A stretch of 64,000 bases of DNA. It comes from Schauerella aestuarii. Lineage in GTDB: Bacteria > Pseudomonadota > Gammaproteobacteria > Burkholderiales > Burkholderiaceae_B. A program made the position numbers and the translations under genes. The number at the start of each line of letters is the position of its first letter. Position 1 is the first letter of the stretch. The notes under the pieces are model-generated. The model searched no databases and was not told the DNA's origin. It saw only the letters and a program-made list of their open reading frames with translations. The stretch spans positions 558,001-622,000 of the forward strand of contig NZ_SIZW01000040.1 of assembly GCF_009866805.1 (NCBI RefSeq). The letters run 5' to 3'. This document shows, one piece after another, positions 8,784 to 16,178 of this stretch.

Positions 8784-9362
8784 ATGACGCATGCACCTAA
8801 CGACACAGGCATCCGCCTGATCAAAAAATATCCCAATCGCCGGCTCTACGATACGCAGACCAGTACGTACATCACGCTGGCCGACGTCAAGCAGCTTGTG
8901 CTCGCCACCGAAACATTCCAGGTGATCGATGCCAAGACCTCCGATGACCTGACCCGCAGCATCCTGCTGCAGATCATTCTCGAAGAGGAAAGCGAAGGCT
9001 CGCCGATGTTCTCCGCGCCCATGCTCGCGCAGATCATCCGCTTCTACGGCCACGCCATGCAGGGCATCATGGGGTCGTACCTGGAAAAGAATATCCAGGC
9101 GTTCATCGAGATTCAGGATCGCGTTGCCGAGCAGTCCAAGGGCATTTACGGCAACCAGTTCGGTCCGGAAGCCTGGGCGCAATTCATGAACGTGCAGACG
9201 CCGATGATGCAGAGCATGATGAACAGCTACATCGATCAGAGCAAAAACCTGTTCGTGCAGATGCAGGATCAGATGCAAGATCAAACGCGTTCGATGTTTT
9301 CCACGTTCCCCTTCGTCCCGCCCGGCACGCCCGGCGCACCGGGCGGCGGCCGCAAGCCCTGA
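8784..9362 (+). CDS. phaR: PHB synthesis repressor PhaR
   Basis: DNA- and PHB-binding regulator that represses phasin and its own gene and is released when polymer forms. The 192-residue protein opens with the conserved IRLIKKYPNRRLYDT of the PHB/PHA accumulation regulator DNA-binding domain (about residues 8-70). Two accumulation-regulator repeats follow (FSAPMLAQIIRFYG and the ALQ-rich segment after it), with a Met/Gln-rich C-terminus ending in a Pro/Gly-rich tail. The ATG at 8784 is chosen because the family starts just before the IRLIKKY motif. It is the third gene of the pha cluster. A T-tailed hairpin follows. Confidence 0.93.
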   Translation: MTHAPNDTGIRLIKKYPNRRLYDTQTSTYITLADVKQLVLATETFQVIDAKTSDDLTRSILLQIILEEESEGSPMFSAPMLAQIIRFYGHAMQGIMGSYLEKNIQAFIEIQDRVAEQSKGIYGNQFGPEAWAQFMNVQTPMMQSMMNSYIDQSKNLFVQMQDQMQDQTRSMFSTFPFVPPGTPGAPGGGRKP

Positions 9363-9456
9363 GTCGCTTGCCGTAAATCAGCGTTCCTCGCGCGCCGTCC
9401 GTCGCCGCTCGAGGTTCAGCGGGGTGTCAGCCGTTCCCGGTTAGGCTCATGAAAAC

Positions 9457-9487
9457 GGTTCTTGTTTGCATTGCAAGAGCCTTTTTT
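9457..9487 (+). terminator. intrinsic terminator between phaR and ftrA
   Basis: Stem GGTTCTTG (9457-9464) with CAAGAGCC (9474-9481), one G-T wobble, followed by six T. It separates the pha cluster from the iron-transport operon. Confidence 0.8.
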
Positions 9488-9518
9488 CATAGTGATCGAC
9501 ACGAACAGGACACCTCAG

Positions 9519-10064
9519 ATGATGAAGCAGGTCGCGGGCATGGCCGCAGGATTGGCTATGGCATTGGGCATGTGCGCGCAAGCGTCGGCAGCGGAGTATC
9601 CGATCGGCAAACCCGCGCAAAAGGGCGGGATGGAAATTGGCGCGGTATATCTGCAGCCGATCGAAATGGATCCGCCCGGCATGATGCGTCCGGCGAAAGA
9701 TTCGGATATCCATCTCGAAGCCGACATCCATGCCTTGGCCGACAACGCCACCGGTTTCCCGGAAGGCGAGTGGATGCCCTATCTGACCGTGCAGTTCGAA
9801 CTGCAAAAAGAAGGCAGCAGCAATGTCCAGAAGGGCACGTTCATGCCCATGGTTGCCAACGATGGCCCGCACTACGGCGACAACGTCAAGCTGGAAGGCC
9901 CGGGCAAATACAAGCTGAAATACACGATCTCGCCGCCGGGCGGCGAGGGATCGCACTTCGGTCGTCACATCGATAAGGAAACGGGCGTGGGCCCCTGGTT
10001 CGCGCCGTTCGTGCTCGACTACACGTTCGTGTACGCCGGTACGGGCAAGAAGGGTGGGTACTGA
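9519..10064 (+). CDS. ftrA: periplasmic iron-binding protein FtrA (P19 / Tp34 family)
   Basis: Periplasmic component of the FtrABCD ferrous-iron uptake system known from Bordetella and Brucella. The protein has 181 residues with a signal peptide ending near AQASAAEYP. The body matches the P19 family (Campylobacter P19, Treponema Tp34), which binds copper and iron through conserved Glu, Met, His and Asp residues. Here GGMEIGAVYLQPIEM, the DIHLEADIHA stretch and NDGPHYG carry those residues. Start: two ATGs in tandem at 9519 and 9522, with AGGA 9 bases before the first. No Fur-like box was recognised upstream. It is followed by ftrB after 2 bases. Confidence 0.92.
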   Translation: MMKQVAGMAAGLAMALGMCAQASAAEYPIGKPAQKGGMEIGAVYLQPIEMDPPGMMRPAKDSDIHLEADIHALADNATGFPEGEWMPYLTVQFELQKEGSSNVQKGTFMPMVANDGPHYGDNVKLEGPGKYKLKYTISPPGGEGSHFGRHIDKETGVGPWFAPFVLDYTFVYAGTGKKGGY

Positions 10065-10066
10065 TT

Positions 10067-10411
10067 GTGAAACGGTGGCGTCAAGCGGTGCTCGGCGTCG
10101 CACTCATGGGGGCAGCCGTGCTGCCTGCCTGTGCGGATGAGCTGCCGACATTTCAACTGACCTTCAAGCCAGACGGCACGTTCGAGCCCGCCCGTCTGGA
10201 GGTGCCCGCGGGGCGCTTCAAGATCGAACTCACCAACGACAGCAACGAGCCGGTCGAGTTCGAAAGCATTCCGCTGCGCAAAGAAAAAGTGTTGGGTCCC
10301 GGCGTGAAGTCGTTCGTGGTGATCACCATTTCGCGTCCCGGTGAATATCCGTTTTTCGACGACTTCCATCAGAGCGTCAAGGGCACGCTGGTCGTGACAC
10401 CCAAGGATTAA
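10067..10411 (+). CDS. ftrB: cupredoxin-domain periplasmic protein FtrB
   Basis: Small exported protein of 114 residues with an N-terminal signal (cleavage near PACADE) and a cupredoxin-like beta-sandwich (LTFKPDGTFEPARLEVPAG, then a C-terminal PGEYPFFDDFH stretch). In the Ftr systems this partner is proposed to oxidise Fe(II) to Fe(III) or to hand iron to the permease. It starts with GTG two bases after the ftrA stop, so the two are translated together. A classical copper-site Cys is not present near the C-terminus, so the metal site, if any, differs from that of blue copper proteins. Confidence 0.87.
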   Translation: MKRWRQAVLGVALMGAAVLPACADELPTFQLTFKPDGTFEPARLEVPAGRFKIELTNDSNEPVEFESIPLRKEKVLGPGVKSFVVITISRPGEYPFFDDFHQSVKGTLVVTPKD

Positions 10412-10420
10412 GACAGCAGC

Positions 10421-11275
10421 ATGGAACAGGTTCTTTTCATCGTCTGGCGAGAGAGCGTGGAAGCGCTGCTGATCGTCGGCATTCTCTACACCTGGTTGCG
10501 CGCCACGCCCGAAGGCCGGCGCGGCCTGCCTTATCTTTGGGGTGGTGTGGCCGCTGGACTGGCCTTGGCCGTCATGCTTGCACTGGTGCTGCTGGGCGTG
10601 TCGTCCTGGCTGAGCGACGAGGGCCAGGAGTGGTTCCAGGCCGGCATGGCGCTGGTGGCCTGCGCGCTCGTGGTGCAAATGGTGTTCTGGATGCGCAAGC
10701 ATGGCCGCACGCTGCAGAGCGAATTGCAGAGCGGCGCGCGCGATTCGATGAACGCATCGAGCTGGTGGGGCTTGCTGGTGCTCGTCATGATCGCGGTGGC
10801 GCGCGAGGGCAGTGAGACGGTCGTGTTTCTCTACGGCACGGTTGCCGCCGGCGAGGCGGCATCCGATATGGCGATGCTGGCGTTGGCCGGTATCGGTGGT
10901 TTTTTCGCGGCACTCATCACGTTCTATATTTTGCAGTTGGGCGGCAAGTTCATCACGTGGCGCCGGTTTTTTGCCGTCACCGAGGTTCTGTTGCTGCTGC
11001 TTGCAGCCGCCCTCCTGATCGGCGGGCTCGATCACCTCATCTCCCTGGGTGTGGTGCCCACGCTGGTCGATCCGATCTGGGACAGCTCGCGGCTGCTGGA
11101 CGACAGCAGCGGCATCGGCAAGGTCTTGGCCGATTTCGCCGGATATCGTGCGTTTCCCGCACTGACCTCGGTGATCGTGTGGGTGCTGTATTGGGTGGTT
11201 GTGGTGGCGCTGTTGCGCCGTGCCCAGCCCGCTGGCACATCGCGTAGCACTGTGGCGCGCGCACCGGCGCCATGA
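10421..11275 (+). CDS. ftrC: FTR1-family iron permease FtrC
   Basis: Inner-membrane permease of the FTR1/EfeU family with 284 residues and about seven hydrophobic segments. Both REXXE iron-binding motifs are intact: Arg10-Glu14 (RESVE) in the first helix and Arg128-Glu132 (REGSE) in the fourth. Iron is thought to pass as Fe(III) after oxidation by the periplasmic partner. The gene lies 9 bases after ftrB and overlaps ftrD by 4 bases, so all four ftr genes form one operon. Confidence 0.93.
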   Translation: MEQVLFIVWRESVEALLIVGILYTWLRATPEGRRGLPYLWGGVAAGLALAVMLALVLLGVSSWLSDEGQEWFQAGMALVACALVVQMVFWMRKHGRTLQSELQSGARDSMNASSWWGLLVLVMIAVAREGSETVVFLYGTVAAGEAASDMAMLALAGIGGFFAALITFYILQLGGKFITWRRFFAVTEVLLLLLAAALLIGGLDHLISLGVVPTLVDPIWDSSRLLDDSSGIGKVLADFAGYRAFPALTSVIVWVLYWVVVVALLRRAQPAGTSRSTVARAPAP

Positions 11276-12663
11276 CTGCCGTACTCGCCCGTTCGGCGTC
11301 GCGCGCGGCAGATTTCCTGCGGGATCATGCCGCGCTGCTGCGCAAGTTGCAGTGGGGCATTGTGCTTGTGTATGCCTTTCTGTTGATCGTGCCCGCGATC
11401 ATGCCGCTGCCGGACAATGCGGCGTCGGTGTTCAATAATCTGACGGTGGTTTCGCAGTTTGCGTTCTGGGGGATCTGGTGGCCGTTCGTGCTGGTCTCGA
11501 TGCCGCTGCTGGGCCGCACGTGGTGCGGCACGCTCTGTCCGGAAGGCATGCTCTCGGAGTGGGCCAGCGAGCACGGTCAGGGCCATGCCATTCCCAAGTG
11601 GATGCGATGGGGCGGCTGGCCTTTCGTGGCGTTTGCAGGCACCACCGTCTACGGCCAATTGATCAGCGTGTATCAGTATCCGGCAGCGGTGCTCGTGGTG
11701 CTGGGCGGATCGACCGTGGCAGCCATGATCGTCGGTTGGCGCTACGGCCGCAGCAAGCGCGTCTGGTGCAAATATCTCTGTCCGGTCAACGGGGTCTTCA
11801 ATCTGCTCGCCAAGATGGCGCCGTGGCACTTCAAAGTCGATGAAACGGCGTGGCGCCACCCGGTCGTGCGGATCGAGTCGATCAACTGCGCACCGCTGGT
11901 GCCGCTGCGTCACATGAAGGGAGCGGGCGACTGTCATATGTGCGGCCGCTGCAGCGGCTATCGCGGCGCCATCGCGTTGACGCCGCGCTCGCCGGAAGAA
12001 GAGATCGTCAACGTGGCCGATGGCGATCCCTGGCAGACTGCATTGATCCTGTTCGGCATGATGGGCCTGGCGATGGGGGCCTTCCTGTGGAGCGCGAGCC
12101 CATGGTTCGTGGTGTACAAGCAGGCGGCCGCTACCTGGTTGGTCGAGCACGATATCCTGTGGCCGCTGCTGGACAACGCGCCCTGGTACATCCTCACGCA
12201 CTACCCGGAACTCAACGACAGCTTTTCGTGGTTGGACGGCTCGGGCATCTTGCTGTTCGTCGTTGGCGCCATGGTGGTGATCGGGGGCGCGGCTTTTGCC
12301 GGACTGTGGGTCGCCGATCGCATGCTGCCCCAGGTGTCGGGCGCGCCGCGCACACCGATGGGCCGCGCCAGTCTGCACAAGCTGGCGCAGTGCCTGATTC
12401 CCGTGGCCGGCGTGGGTGTATTTCTCGGGCTTTCGGCCACGACGCTCACGTTGCTCAAGCACGAAGGCATGGGCACGGGCTGGGCCAATAGCGTGCGCTT
12501 CACCTTGCTCGCGCTTGCCGTGGCATGGAGCCTGAAAATGGGCGCGCGCATCATCGCCCAGCGTCATGGCGCCCTGTGGCAGAATGCCGCTGCGCTTGCC
12601 GCTACCGCGATCGGGCTGGTGCCTTTCGTGTGGGCATGGATTCTCTTTTTCGTGGTGTGGTGA
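11272..12663 (+). CDS. ftrD: membrane polyferredoxin FtrD (NapH-like)
   Basis: 463-residue polytopic membrane protein with iron-sulfur motifs. Two CxxxCP-type motifs (WCGTLCPEG, WCKYLCPVNG) lie in membrane-adjacent loops, and a further Cys cluster is GDCHMCGRC. The layout is that of NapH/CcoG-like 4Fe-4S membrane proteins and of FtrD, the fourth component of the Bordetella/Brucella ferrous iron system, where it is thought to take electrons from the iron-oxidation step or reduce iron inside. The ATG overlaps the ftrC stop (ATGA). About 100 bases without a gene follow. Confidence 0.9.
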   Translation: MTAVLARSASRAADFLRDHAALLRKLQWGIVLVYAFLLIVPAIMPLPDNAASVFNNLTVVSQFAFWGIWWPFVLVSMPLLGRTWCGTLCPEGMLSEWASEHGQGHAIPKWMRWGGWPFVAFAGTTVYGQLISVYQYPAAVLVVLGGSTVAAMIVGWRYGRSKRVWCKYLCPVNGVFNLLAKMAPWHFKVDETAWRHPVVRIESINCAPLVPLRHMKGAGDCHMCGRCSGYRGAIALTPRSPEEEIVNVADGDPWQTALILFGMMGLAMGAFLWSASPWFVVYKQAAATWLVEHDILWPLLDNAPWYILTHYPELNDSFSWLDGSGILLFVVGAMVVIGGAAFAGLWVADRMLPQVSGAPRTPMGRASLHKLAQCLIPVAGVGVFLGLSATTLTLLKHEGMGTGWANSVRFTLLALAVAWSLKMGARIIAQRHGALWQNAAALAATAIGLVPFVWAWILFFVVW

Positions 12664-12765
12664 AGCGCGCGCGGTGAGCGGGGCGTTTCGGCCCTTTTTG
12701 CCGGTAGCGGCGGGAAGGTTGTCCGGTCCCGTTCGCGTCTCTCCAACCCTTGAATGTGCCACGCC

Positions 12766-13728
12766 ATGCGCCACTACGCCTATCGGCTGCTCAATGTGTT
12801 TTCGGAATCGACTTTCGACGGCAATCCGTTGTGCGTCTTCGAGGATGGCACCGGGCTGAGCGATGCCGAAATGCAGTTGCTGGCGCGCCAATTCAATCTC
12901 TCCGAGACCACCTTCCTGTTGCCTTCTGAGGTGGCTGATCGTCGCGTGCGCGTGTTCACGCCGGGCGCCGAGATGCGGTTCGCCGGCCACCCCGCGATCG
13001 GCTCGGCGCATGTGGTGCGCGCGCTTGGTGCTGACGCGTCGAATATGGACACGGCCGCCCCTGCCGATTCCGCTTCCGCGTGGCATGGTGCCGAGCCGTC
13101 CCGCGATGCCATCACCCTCGCATTTGCTGCAGGGGTAGTGCCGCTCACGGCTTTTGGGGATGTGTGGACCTTCATCGCGCCCGCGCCCGGTGGCGTGAAG
13201 GCGCGCTCGGCGGGAATCGATCGCATGACGGTTGCGGCGTGGTTCGGGCTTGCCGCCGACGATCTGGCAGGCGATCCGATGTGGGTCGACACGGGCTCGG
13301 ATCAGTTATTGATTCCGCTGGCACATGCCGACGCCGTCACGCGCGCCCGGCCGGACGCCCGTCTAATATCCGAATGGCCCACGAGCAGCGTCGGGCGGCG
13401 TACCGCATATCTCTTCGAAGTGCCATCCGATTCGGCCGAGATGGGCGGCGGGGTTGGCGCGTCGCGTGTGGCGGCAACGGTTCGGGTGCGATACTTCTTT
13501 GCGCCGCCCGCCGGTGGCGTTGCGGAGGATCCCGGCACAGGTTCGGCGTGCGCCAACCTCGGTGGGTGGTGGCAGGCAACGCAGAGGCCACTGCCGATGC
13601 ATGCCACCGTAATCCAGGGCGTGGAAATGCAGCGTACGTGCCACTTGCAACTTCAGGTTGACCAGGCCGGTGCCATTCACGTTGGTGGCCGCGCCAGAGA
13701 AATTGGGCGTGGCACGCTGACGCTTTAG
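12766..13728 (+). CDS. PhzF family isomerase/epimerase
   Basis: Member of the PhzF family (diaminopimelate-epimerase fold). The best known member isomerises dihydro-3-hydroxyanthranilate in phenazine synthesis; most bacterial homologues have no known substrate. Visible family motifs are LNVFSESTFDGNPLCVF at the N-terminus, LSETTFLL carrying the catalytic Glu, FAGHPAIGSAHV with the conserved His, and DPGTGSACANLGG near the C-terminus. No phz genes surround it, so phenazine synthesis is not implied. The start is uncertain: ATG 12766 matches the family N-terminus, ATG 12754 adds four residues, and neither has a clear ribosome binding site. Confidence 0.88.
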   Translation: MRHYAYRLLNVFSESTFDGNPLCVFEDGTGLSDAEMQLLARQFNLSETTFLLPSEVADRRVRVFTPGAEMRFAGHPAIGSAHVVRALGADASNMDTAAPADSASAWHGAEPSRDAITLAFAAGVVPLTAFGDVWTFIAPAPGGVKARSAGIDRMTVAAWFGLAADDLAGDPMWVDTGSDQLLIPLAHADAVTRARPDARLISEWPTSSVGRRTAYLFEVPSDSAEMGGGVGASRVAATVRVRYFFAPPAGGVAEDPGTGSACANLGGWWQATQRPLPMHATVIQGVEMQRTCHLQLQVDQAGAIHVGGRAREIGRGTLTL

Positions 13729-13877
13729 TCGCCGTCCAACCTGACTGGCAATTGCTTCAAGCCATTCCTGCCGCGCGGCAAGAGGCCCACGGCTGACGTG
13801 CAAAGGCCAATGGGTCGGCGTAGGATCAGTGGATTCCGGCGACGCCGCAGACCGAATGCCAACGACAGGAAACCGCC

Positions 13878-14432
13878 ATGACTCGCCTCTCCAACGACGG
13901 GCCGCCCACTGCAGCGCGAACGTCCGTGCGTATGGACCCGTTGCGTTTTCACCGGCGGCACGCACATCTTTCTGGACCCTTTGGGGTCGATGCGTTTGCG
14001 CTCAAGGCGGAAAAATTTGCCCGTTTCTTCGGAACGCCTTTGTTCCTCGGCGCGCAAACGTTGGTAGTGGCGGTGTGGATCGCCATCAACATGAGCGGTG
14101 CCACGCGCTTCGATCCTTATCCCTTTATTTTGCTCAATCTGGCGTTCAGTCTTCAGGCTGCTTATTCGGCCCCACTGATCTTGCTGGCGCAGACACGACA
14201 GGCTGCGCGCGACGCAGCGCATGCCGAGGCCGACGCGCAACACCGGGAGGCATTGGCTATTGCAAACGCTGCTCGGCAAGACACTGCCGAAAAAACGGCG
14301 GCGCAGTTGATGACGTTGTTGCAGCAAAACACGCACTTGACGGAAATGACTCAAGCTTTGACGCAACGTGTAGCATCGTTGACCGCTGAGTTGCATGCCC
14401 ATGTGATCGGCAAGCCGCACCAAACCGTATGA
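13878..14432 (+). CDS. DUF1003 membrane protein
   Basis: 184-residue protein. Two hydrophobic segments (about 52-71 and 82-104) enclose the DUF1003 hallmark FDPYPFILLNLAFSLQAAYSAP and its trailing LAQTRQAARD. After the membrane part comes an Ala/Gln/Glu-rich helical tail (105-175) likely to form a coiled coil on the cytoplasmic side. The first 40 residues are basic and variable. The function of DUF1003 proteins is unknown; some are linked to cyclic-nucleotide or cation transport by annotation only. It stands alone, followed by a hairpin terminator, and converges with the BON gene. Confidence 0.87.
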   Translation: MTRLSNDGPPTAARTSVRMDPLRFHRRHAHLSGPFGVDAFALKAEKFARFFGTPLFLGAQTLVVAVWIAINMSGATRFDPYPFILLNLAFSLQAAYSAPLILLAQTRQAARDAAHAEADAQHREALAIANAARQDTAEKTAAQLMTLLQQNTHLTEMTQALTQRVASLTAELHAHVIGKPHQTV

Positions 14433-14437
14433 CAAAA

Positions 14438-14463
14438 AAATGCACGCTCAACGGCGTGCATTT
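14438..14463. terminator. hairpin terminator between convergent DUF1003 and BON genes
   Basis: Perfect 10-bp stem, AAATGCACGC (14438-14447) with GCGTGCATTT (14454-14463), six-base loop, and an A-run on the left side. The A-run makes it a T-tailed terminator for the minus-strand gene; on the plus strand the T-run is short. Confidence 0.75.
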
Positions 14464-14526
14464 ACTTTCCTGCTTTGAAGTCAACCGACGGGTTTGCGGC
14501 CCGCCGACTGCACTCCTGTAGCTGCC

Positions 14527-14868
14527 TTATTTGGCTTTGGTCGCGTCAACCTTGATCAGGTTCTTGACCTGCTTCACACCCTTCACATCGCGCGTCACGC
14601 GGGCGGCCAGATCGGCTTGAGCGGCCGTTGCCACCGTACCCGTCAGTTGCACCACGCCTTCAGTCGTCTCCACGGCGACGTCCAATGCGCTGAGGTCTTT
14701 TTCGGCAACGATGGCGGCCTTGACCTTGGTGGTCAACACAGCGTCGGAGGTGTATTCACCCACGGATTGCTTCGGTTCGTTCGTCGTCGTGCTGGCGGCC
14801 ATGGCGATGGACGAAAAGGCAACGGTCGAGCCAATGGCGGCGGCGGCGATCAGTTTTTGAAAAGTCAT
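14527..14868 (-). CDS. periplasmic BON-domain protein (OsmY-like)
   Basis: 113-residue exported protein. The signal peptide ends near SIAMAAS and one BON domain covers about residues 42-108 (LTTKVKAAIVAEKDL, VVQLTGTV, and a C-terminal VKNLIKV strand). BON domains bind phospholipid or envelope surfaces; OsmY-type proteins are periplasmic and induced by osmotic or envelope stress. The neighbouring minus-strand DUF1328 gene lies upstream, and such small stress-type envelope genes are often found together. Start ATG 14868 has an AGGAG-like sequence upstream on the minus strand (GGAGATGACTC). Confidence 0.88.
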   Translation of the reverse strand: MTFQKLIAAAAIGSTVAFSSIAMAASTTTNEPKQSVGEYTSDAVLTTKVKAAIVAEKDLSALDVAVETTEGVVQLTGTVATAAQADLAARVTRDVKGVKQVKNLIKVDATKAK

Positions 14869-14919
14869 GAGTCATCTCCTACGGGGTAAACAAAAACGGT
14901 GGCGCGAAAATACACGCGC

Positions 14920-15084
14920 TTATTTCTTTCGGAACATGCCGCTGAGTATCGAGAGCACGGCGAGTACGAGAAAAACGTAAAACAGAATCTTGGCAATGCC
15001 GGCGGCACCTGCCGCGATATTGCCGAAGCCCAGGATGGCAGCGATGATCGCGATAACGAAAAAGACAACTGCGTAATGCAGCAT
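14920..15084 (-). CDS. DUF1328 / YtjA-type small membrane protein
   Basis: 54-residue protein, almost all of it two hydrophobic helices separated by a Gly-rich turn ([14 protein letters not shown]), ending in basic FRKK. This is the DUF1328 (YtjA) pattern; the function is unknown, and homologues are often induced in stationary phase or under stress. The ATG at 15084 is preceded by AGGAG at ideal spacing on the minus strand, so longer in-frame readings upstream are not used. Confidence 0.88.
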   Translation of the reverse strand: MLHYAVVFFVIAIIAAILGFGNIAAGAAGIAKILFYVFLVLAVLSILSGMFRKK

Positions 15085-15478
15085 GGTGATGCTCCTGTCG
15101 GTTCGCGGCGCGTCCAACGCATAATTGATCAAGCACGGCGGATCGTCTTACTTCCGCATCTTCCTGCGTTCGGCATTGCAGAACATTCCCTTCGAACCTT
15201 CTGTAATGCCGATCAGCGAGACCAAGTTACGGGGGTGCCGCAGGCGTGTCAAACGGGCGTTGTGGGGAAATGTAACGTCGCAGACCCGGCATATTTGTGA
15301 CGCACGGCATGCAGAATTTCCCGATGCTGGCGCACGCTCGATGCAGTCGGCGGTGTGCTGTGCATTCGGTTTTGCAATCCCTACCGATCGGCTGGTGCGC
15401 GCTGAGCGTCTGCCGGCCTGTGCCGTTACAAGTGGGCAATGCTTTGATCGGCTTTGCATTGCCCAAGTAACAACGCAG
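15085..15478. other. intergenic region between the DUF1328 gene and the LPS-kinase-like gene
   Basis: About 390 bases with no convincing gene; open frames here lack ribosome binding sites and family motifs. It must hold the DUF1328 promoter near its left end. At the right end (15425-15471) lies an imperfect inverted repeat listed separately, just past the stop codon of the minus-strand kinase-like gene. Confidence 0.6.
15425..15471. repeat. imperfect inverted repeat downstream of the kinase-like gene
   Basis: Arms are GTTAC plus GGGCAATGC (15425-15442) and GCATTGCCC plus GTAAC (15457-15471). The inner 9 bp match perfectly and an outer 5 bp match after a small bulge, with a 14-base loop. It sits just beyond the minus-strand stop at 15479 and may serve as that gene's transcript end, although no T-run follows. 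Confidence 0.6.
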
Positions 15479-16159
15479 TCATAGCTTAAGGGCCTGCGGA
15501 TGCAGTTTGGCCGCGTGGTACACACTGCGGAAGATCGCAACCTCGTCTTCCGACAATCCGCGCTTGCGCAATCCGTGGAAGAGACGTCGCAGATCCGAAT
15601 TGGCTGCCTGGGTGGGGGTCACACAGCGCCGTCCCAGTTCGAGGTCCATCAGCGCGATTTGCGGCACGGCGTCGGCGCCATCGCAGCGCGCGAAGACTTC
15701 CTTGGGATAAAGGTGGCCGTGCTTGAACGCCGCGCGATGCATGCGCAGCAGATGTTCCGCCAGCAAACGATAGATTCGTGCGCGCGTATGCACGGACCAC
15801 CGATTGTCGTTCAAACCCTGCTCCAGGCTCACATAGCCCGCCAATTCACGCGTGACGAGCACGGCTTCCCAAGCGCCGCCGGCCCGCCGCATGTCGAAAT
15901 GCACCAGCTCGGGCGTGGCAACGTCAAGCGCGTTCAAGCGTTTCAGATTACGTGCTTCACGCAGAAACGTGGGACGTCCGAAGGGGAAGCGCAGCGATTT
16001 GAATAGAAAATTTCGTTGCCGCTTGATGTAGTAGCCCATGCCGTCGGCATCGCGCACGAACTGCACGCCGCTTTCGCCGCCCCGGCGGTGATTGGGCGGC
16101 TCGACCCATTCTCCGGTCCATTGCCACCAATCTATTGTCTGGGTTTGTGTGTGAGGCAC
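15479..16159 (-). CDS. lipopolysaccharide kinase InaA/Kdo-kinase family protein
   Basis: 226-residue kinase-like protein. The N-terminal half has a nucleotide-binding-lobe pattern (GVQFVRDADGMGYYIKRQ with a conserved Lys, later FLREARNLKRL). The C-terminal half has a catalytic-loop-like HRAAFKHGHLYPKEVF and a metal-loop-like LMDLELGRR. This matches the InaA/WaaP/Kdo kinase group (PF06293), whose members phosphorylate heptose or Kdo in the LPS core, though many short members are uncharacterised. Asp in the HxDLxxxN motif is replaced (HGHLY), so catalysis should not be assumed. Downstream of and same strand as the GNAT gene, with a 19-base gap, probably one operon. Confidence 0.8.
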   Translation of the reverse strand: MPHTQTQTIDWWQWTGEWVEPPNHRRGGESGVQFVRDADGMGYYIKRQRNFLFKSLRFPFGRPTFLREARNLKRLNALDVATPELVHFDMRRAGGAWEAVLVTRELAGYVSLEQGLNDNRWSVHTRARIYRLLAEHLLRMHRAAFKHGHLYPKEVFARCDGADAVPQIALMDLELGRRCVTPTQAANSDLRRLFHGLRKRGLSEDEVAIFRSVYHAAKLHPQALKL

Positions 16160-16178
16160 ACGATCTCCAAGCGGTTAG

